NCBI GenBank assembly: GCA_937897315.1
Contig: CALCNS010000060.1
Location: forward strand, 1-8,311
Reading direction: 5' to 3'
Length of the DNA stretch: 8,311 bases
Source: an uncultured Bacillota bacterium
Lineage (GTDB): Bacteria; Bacillota; JAAYKD01
Shown: positions 5,369 through 8,311 of the stretch, piece by piece
Position numbering within the stretch: the stretch's first letter is position 1
Layout of the letters: every line of letters begins with the position of its first letter
The notes under the pieces: generated by a model
Told to the model about the DNA's origin: nothing
The model's input: only the letters and a program-made list of their open reading frames with translations
Databases searched by the model: none
Made by a program: the position numbers and the translations under genes

Positions 5369-6085
5369 ATGGCAGAACGAATTTTAGTAGTGGAAGACGA
5401 AAAACCCATTGCAGAGATTATTAAGTACAATCTCGAAAAAGATGGTTATCGGGTGGAAATTGCCTACGATGGTGAAGACGCACTTACTATGGCTTCCGAA
5501 TTTCAGCCGGAGCTGATTCTGTTGGACATCATGCTACCTAAGTTGGACGGAGTGAGTGTGTGCCGGCAATTACGCAAAGATTTGACCATACCCATCATCA
5601 TGTTAACAGCGAAGGATAACGAATTGGACTTAGTCAACGGATTAAACGCCGGTGCAGACGATTACATTACCAAACCTTTTAGTGTCCGGGAATTATCGGC
5701 AAGAATCAAGGCCTTTTTACGCCGTAGCAAAGGATTCGGCATGCCCACGGTGACAGCAAGCGGTGAAGTGCAATCCAATTGTTTGGAGTTTAGCGAATTG
5801 ATTATTGATTTAGATTTAGTGGAAGCTCGGCGCTCTGGTAAAAAACTGGACTTGACCCTTCGCGAGTTTGAATTACTAAAATTCCTGGCTCAAAACAGCG
5901 GGCGGGTGTTTTCCAGAGATGAATTGTTACAAAAGGTATGGGGATTTGAGTTTTTTGGCGACGGTCGTACCGTCGACGTCACGGTGCGAAGGCTTCGTGA
6001 AAAAGTGGAAATCGACCCTTCTTCCCCCCAATACATTGAAACCCGTCGCGGAGTCGGGTATTTATTCAACCCGAAAGGCTCGTAA
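5369..6085 (+). CDS. walR: WalR (YycF) response regulator, OmpR family
   Basis: A 238-residue regulator, close to the usual 235 or so for WalR. The receiver domain (about 4-118) has the acidic pocket in VVEDE (8-11), the phospho-acceptor Asp53 in LLDIMLP, Thr80 in MLTAKD, and Lys102 in TKPFS. The winged-helix domain (about 135-236) contains LTLREFELLKFLA, then the recognition helix region GDGRTVDVTVRRLREKVE and the closing ETRRGVGYLF, which are very close to Bacillus WalR. WalR controls cell-wall hydrolase genes in response to WalK. Start: ATG at 5369 with AAGGAGGTG (5351-5359). The frame can be extended to a TTG at 5342, but that would place the ribosome binding site inside the gene. It lies 24 bases before walK. 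The predicted WalR box upstream of the neighbouring M23 gene suggests direct control of that peptidase. Confidence 0.96.
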   Translation: MAERILVVEDEKPIAEIIKYNLEKDGYRVEIAYDGEDALTMASEFQPELILLDIMLPKLDGVSVCRQLRKDLTIPIIMLTAKDNELDLVNGLNAGADDYITKPFSVRELSARIKAFLRRSKGFGMPTVTASGEVQSNCLEFSELIIDLDLVEARRSGKKLDLTLREFELLKFLAQNSGRVFSRDELLQKVWGFEFFGDGRTVDVTVRRLREKVEIDPSSPQYIETRRGVGYLFNPKGS

Positions 6086-6109
6086 CGCGAAATAAAGGGG
6101 CGACAATCC

Positions 6110-8050
6110 ATGAGTTGGTTTAAATCGATCCGCAGTCGCATGATTGTGATTATGTTATTCCTCATGATGGCAGCCATGCTTTTTATAGGGCTATATCTAT
6201 GGGTTAGCCTGGAAAGCTTTTATAACGAAACGCATACCCGGACCATGGAGCAGGCAACATTTCCCCTGCAATTCTCGGCCCGGGAATTTTTGCTACGCGA
6301 TCGCACGCTCAAGGATTTAGACCGTCAAATCACAGAGATGAAAGCCGATGAAGCCTATTCACCGGCAGCACTAGCAGCTTTGCAGAAGCAGCGAGATGAT
6401 TTTGCAGCAACCATGGTGGTGTTACAGGAAAATCTCAGCATTTTAGTTCGGGCTTCCGCTCCGTTGGAGCGAGAGACTCAGGGAGATAGTTTTCAACTGG
6501 CAGTTCTGGATTCCGATTTGAAACCCGTTGCGAAAACTGTAGGTATCAATGTTTTGGAATTTGTAGATTATTCGTTATTGAATCAAACCCTTTTGAGCGG
6601 AGAATCCAAAGAAACCAGAATTCAATATGTAAAGCCGGACAAAACCACTCAGGATATGAAAATTCTCACGTTTCCGGTGAGCTATGAGGGGACCATACTC
6701 GGGTTGATTTACGTTGAAAGTGGAATCAGTGGCATTGCCAGCAATTTAGGTCATGTCCGTTCTTTGGTGGTCGCTGCGACCTTTGGCTCTATGATCATCA
6801 TCGCCTTGGTTGCTTCCGGACTAGCAGGCACCATTACCGGCCCGGTTCGTGTCCTCAACGCAAGAGCGAAAGAAATGGCAGCGGGTGACTTTAACAGTCA
6901 AATCAATATACAATCGGAAGACGAGGTTGGTGAACTGGGAAAAACGTTTAACACCCTCACTCTGCGGTTGCGCGATACTTTGGAAGAAATTGCGGATGAA
7001 AAAAGCAAAATGGAAGCGATGTTGAACTTTATGACAGAGGGTGTCATTGCGATTGACAATCTAGGTCAAATCATCCATATGAATCCAGCTGCTAGTGCCA
7101 TGTTTCGTATCTCCGGTGAAACGACCAACAGACCTTTAGACGAATTGTTACCACCTGACACCTACGATTTTGCCTGGAGACAGGCACTGATGTTAAACGA
7201 GACAGTAACCAAAGAGGTGAAAGTAAGTCAGCAGGAAGCAGAGGATTTGATTTTGCGCTCACATGCTGCACCTTTTTCCACAAGAAGCAATGAATGCTCC
7301 GGGGTGGTTATAGTATTGCTGGATATGACAGAAGAAAACAAACTGGAAGAAATGCGCCGCGATTTCGTTGCCAATGTTTCTCACGAGCTACGCACTCCTT
7401 TAACCACGGTGAGAACCTATGTAGAAACCTTAAAAGATGGCGCATTGGAGGAACCGGAGCTGGCTCAACGCTTTTTGGGTGTTGTCATCAACGAAACCGA
7501 CCGCATGACTCGTTTGGTAAACGATCTTCTGTATTTGACTCGTTTGGACAGCATTTCTAAACGCGAACCATACTTTATCCAAGACCTGAAGGAAATTGTA
7601 CGTAACGTTGCCGACGTCATGAGCCCTCAATTTGCTTCAAAAGAGCAGGACTTTAGCATACTACTGCCGGAAAGCGAAGTTAAAATCTACGCTGCGCAAG
7701 ATAAAATTCAACAAGTGCTCATTAATATTTTGGCGAATGCCAATTTGTACACTCCCGCCAAAGGCAGAATTACCCTTACCTTAACCGCTCGAGAAGAAGG
7801 TAATGAAATTGTGGTTGAGGATACTGGGATAGGTATCCCCAAAGAGGCAATGGCTCGGTTATTCGAACGCTTTTATCGGGTGGATAAAGCTCGTTCAAGA
7901 GAACGAGGTGGAAATGGACTGGGCTTATCCATTGCTCGCCAAATTGTAGACAGTCATGGTGGGCGCATACATTTGGACAGCGAATATGGATTTGGAACAA
8001 CGGTGCGGATATGGTTCCCCAAGCCCGAGCACTTCGGAGCGGAGATATAG
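6110..8050 (+). CDS. walK: WalK (YycG) sensor histidine kinase
   Basis: A 646-residue membrane kinase that phosphorylates WalR. Membrane helices are at about 11-32 and 218-240 and bracket an extracytoplasmic sensor of about 185 residues. A HAMP domain (about 241-294) and a PAS domain (about 300-408, including GVIAIDNLGQIIHMN) follow. The dimerisation domain has the H-box FVANVSHELRTPL with phospho-acceptor His425. The ATPase domain shows the N-box (538-549, Asn543), the G1 box DTGIGI (571-576), the F-box LFERFYRVD and the G2 box GGNGLGLSI (600-608). Start: ATG 6110 with AAAGGGG (6094-6100) nine bases upstream. Two oddities stand out. The first half of the sensor (about 58-120) is strongly helical and charged, and so longer than a simple PDC fold would need. 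The N-box has Leu546 where many kinases carry Lys or Arg. It is in an operon with walR and the following gene. Confidence 0.95.
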   Translation: MSWFKSIRSRMIVIMLFLMMAAMLFIGLYLWVSLESFYNETHTRTMEQATFPLQFSAREFLLRDRTLKDLDRQITEMKADEAYSPAALAALQKQRDDFAATMVVLQENLSILVRASAPLERETQGDSFQLAVLDSDLKPVAKTVGINVLEFVDYSLLNQTLLSGESKETRIQYVKPDKTTQDMKILTFPVSYEGTILGLIYVESGISGIASNLGHVRSLVVAATFGSMIIIALVASGLAGTITGPVRVLNARAKEMAAGDFNSQINIQSEDEVGELGKTFNTLTLRLRDTLEEIADEKSKMEAMLNFMTEGVIAIDNLGQIIHMNPAASAMFRISGETTNRPLDELLPPDTYDFAWRQALMLNETVTKEVKVSQQEAEDLILRSHAAPFSTRSNECSGVVIVLLDMTEENKLEEMRRDFVANVSHELRTPLTTVRTYVETLKDGALEEPELAQRFLGVVINETDRMTRLVNDLLYLTRLDSISKREPYFIQDLKEIVRNVADVMSPQFASKEQDFSILLPESEVKIYAAQDKIQQVLINILANANLYTPAKGRITLTLTAREEGNEIVVEDTGIGIPKEAMARLFERFYRVDKARSRERGGNGLGLSIARQIVDSHGGRIHLDSEYGFGTTVRIWFPKPEHFGAEI

Positions 8051-8052
8051 CC

Positions 8053-8311
8053 ATGGAACGTATTTTGCAGAGAATCCGTACGCCGTTGCTTATCGTTTTG
8101 GTTGCTATAAGTTTATGGCAATTTACCATCTTAATGAACCAGAGCCAAGACACCTATCGAAAAGTTCAAGCACCCGAAGAGAATGCGGCTTCCACCAGCT
8201 TGAATCAAGATCCCGTTCGCGTCATCGCTCCTCCCCGTATGATTGCTCATTTGCCCAATGGCGATTTGGCGTTATTGCGCTCCAGTTCTGCTTATTATCA
8301 AACCATATGGA
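8053..8311 (+). CDS. walH: YycH/WalH-like regulatory protein, N-terminal fragment (cut by window edge)
   Basis: An open frame of 86 complete codons from ATG 8053, still open at the window end. It has a basic start (MERILQRIRT), a single membrane segment (about residues 11-28), a polar linker, and then a segment starting near residue 54 (VRVIAPPRMIAHLPNGDL), ending in a Tyr-Tyr-x-x-Ile-Trp stretch. YycH proteins are membrane-anchored with an extracytoplasmic body, form a complex with YycI, and modulate WalK activity. The gene starts only 2 bases after the walK stop, with its ribosome binding site (GGAGCGGAGA, about 8036-8045) inside walK, so the two are translationally coupled. The identification rests mainly on position and topology because the visible sequence is short and this family is weakly conserved. 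The symbol is tentative. Confidence 0.65.
   Translation, partial: MERILQRIRTPLLIVLVAISLWQFTILMNQSQDTYRKVQAPEENAASTSLNQDPVRVIAPPRMIAHLPNGDLALLRSSSAYYQTIW

Noticed and set aside
7776..8153. Minus-strand frame of 125 codons opposite the end of walK
   Set aside because: It is antisense to the conserved ATPase domain and the coupled start of the next gene, and its translation has no recognisable features.

Overview
The window looks like chromosomal DNA from a low-to-moderate-GC Bacillota, probably of a clostridial lineage. The evidence is walR-walK followed by a yycH-like start, strong AGGAGG-type ribosome binding sites, TTG starts, tRNA genes with encoded CCA, and U-run hairpin terminators. Nothing in the sequence fixes the genus. 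There are no transposases, integrases, phage genes, CRISPR arrays or rRNA.

Left arm (1-2968, minus strand): a tight four-gene operon, read right to left. It encodes a TTG-initiated SGNH/GDSL hydrolase, a DUF4358-like lipoprotein, an MBOAT O-acyltransferase of the AlgI/PatA/DltB type, and the N-terminus of a DHHW-like protein cut off by the window edge. Intergenic gaps are 10-28 bases. A promoter with an extended -10 lies just upstream. The set resembles membrane-plus-exported machinery for O-acylating a cell-surface polymer. The substrate cannot be read from the sequence.

Centre (3017-3260, plus strand): a consensus promoter drives a two-gene tRNA operon, Thr(TGT) and Gly(CCC), which ends in a textbook terminator. 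The tRNA and acylation operons diverge from neighbouring promoters. Bases 3261-3677 are an AT-rich gap with no convincing gene; they hold only weak repeats, a hairpin and a possible extra promoter.

Right arm (3678-8311, plus strand): an envelope-homeostasis locus. First comes a membrane-anchored M23 peptidase with LysM and G5 domains, closed by a strong terminator. Next are the response regulator walR, the histidine kinase walK, and the start of a yycH-like regulator that begins 2 bases after walK. The peptidase promoter contains a 9-bp exact direct repeat with 11-bp period that fits the published WalR box (TGTWAH-N5-TGTWAH) on the minus strand. The adjacent WalRK system therefore probably controls this peptidase directly. 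A possible walR promoter is embedded in the terminator that separates the peptidase from walR.

Taken together, the window combines a surface-polymer acylation operon with a peptidoglycan hydrolase and the two-component system that usually governs such hydrolases. The gene families are known. The regulatory arrangement and the poorly characterised DUF4358 and DHHW partners are the parts worth following up.
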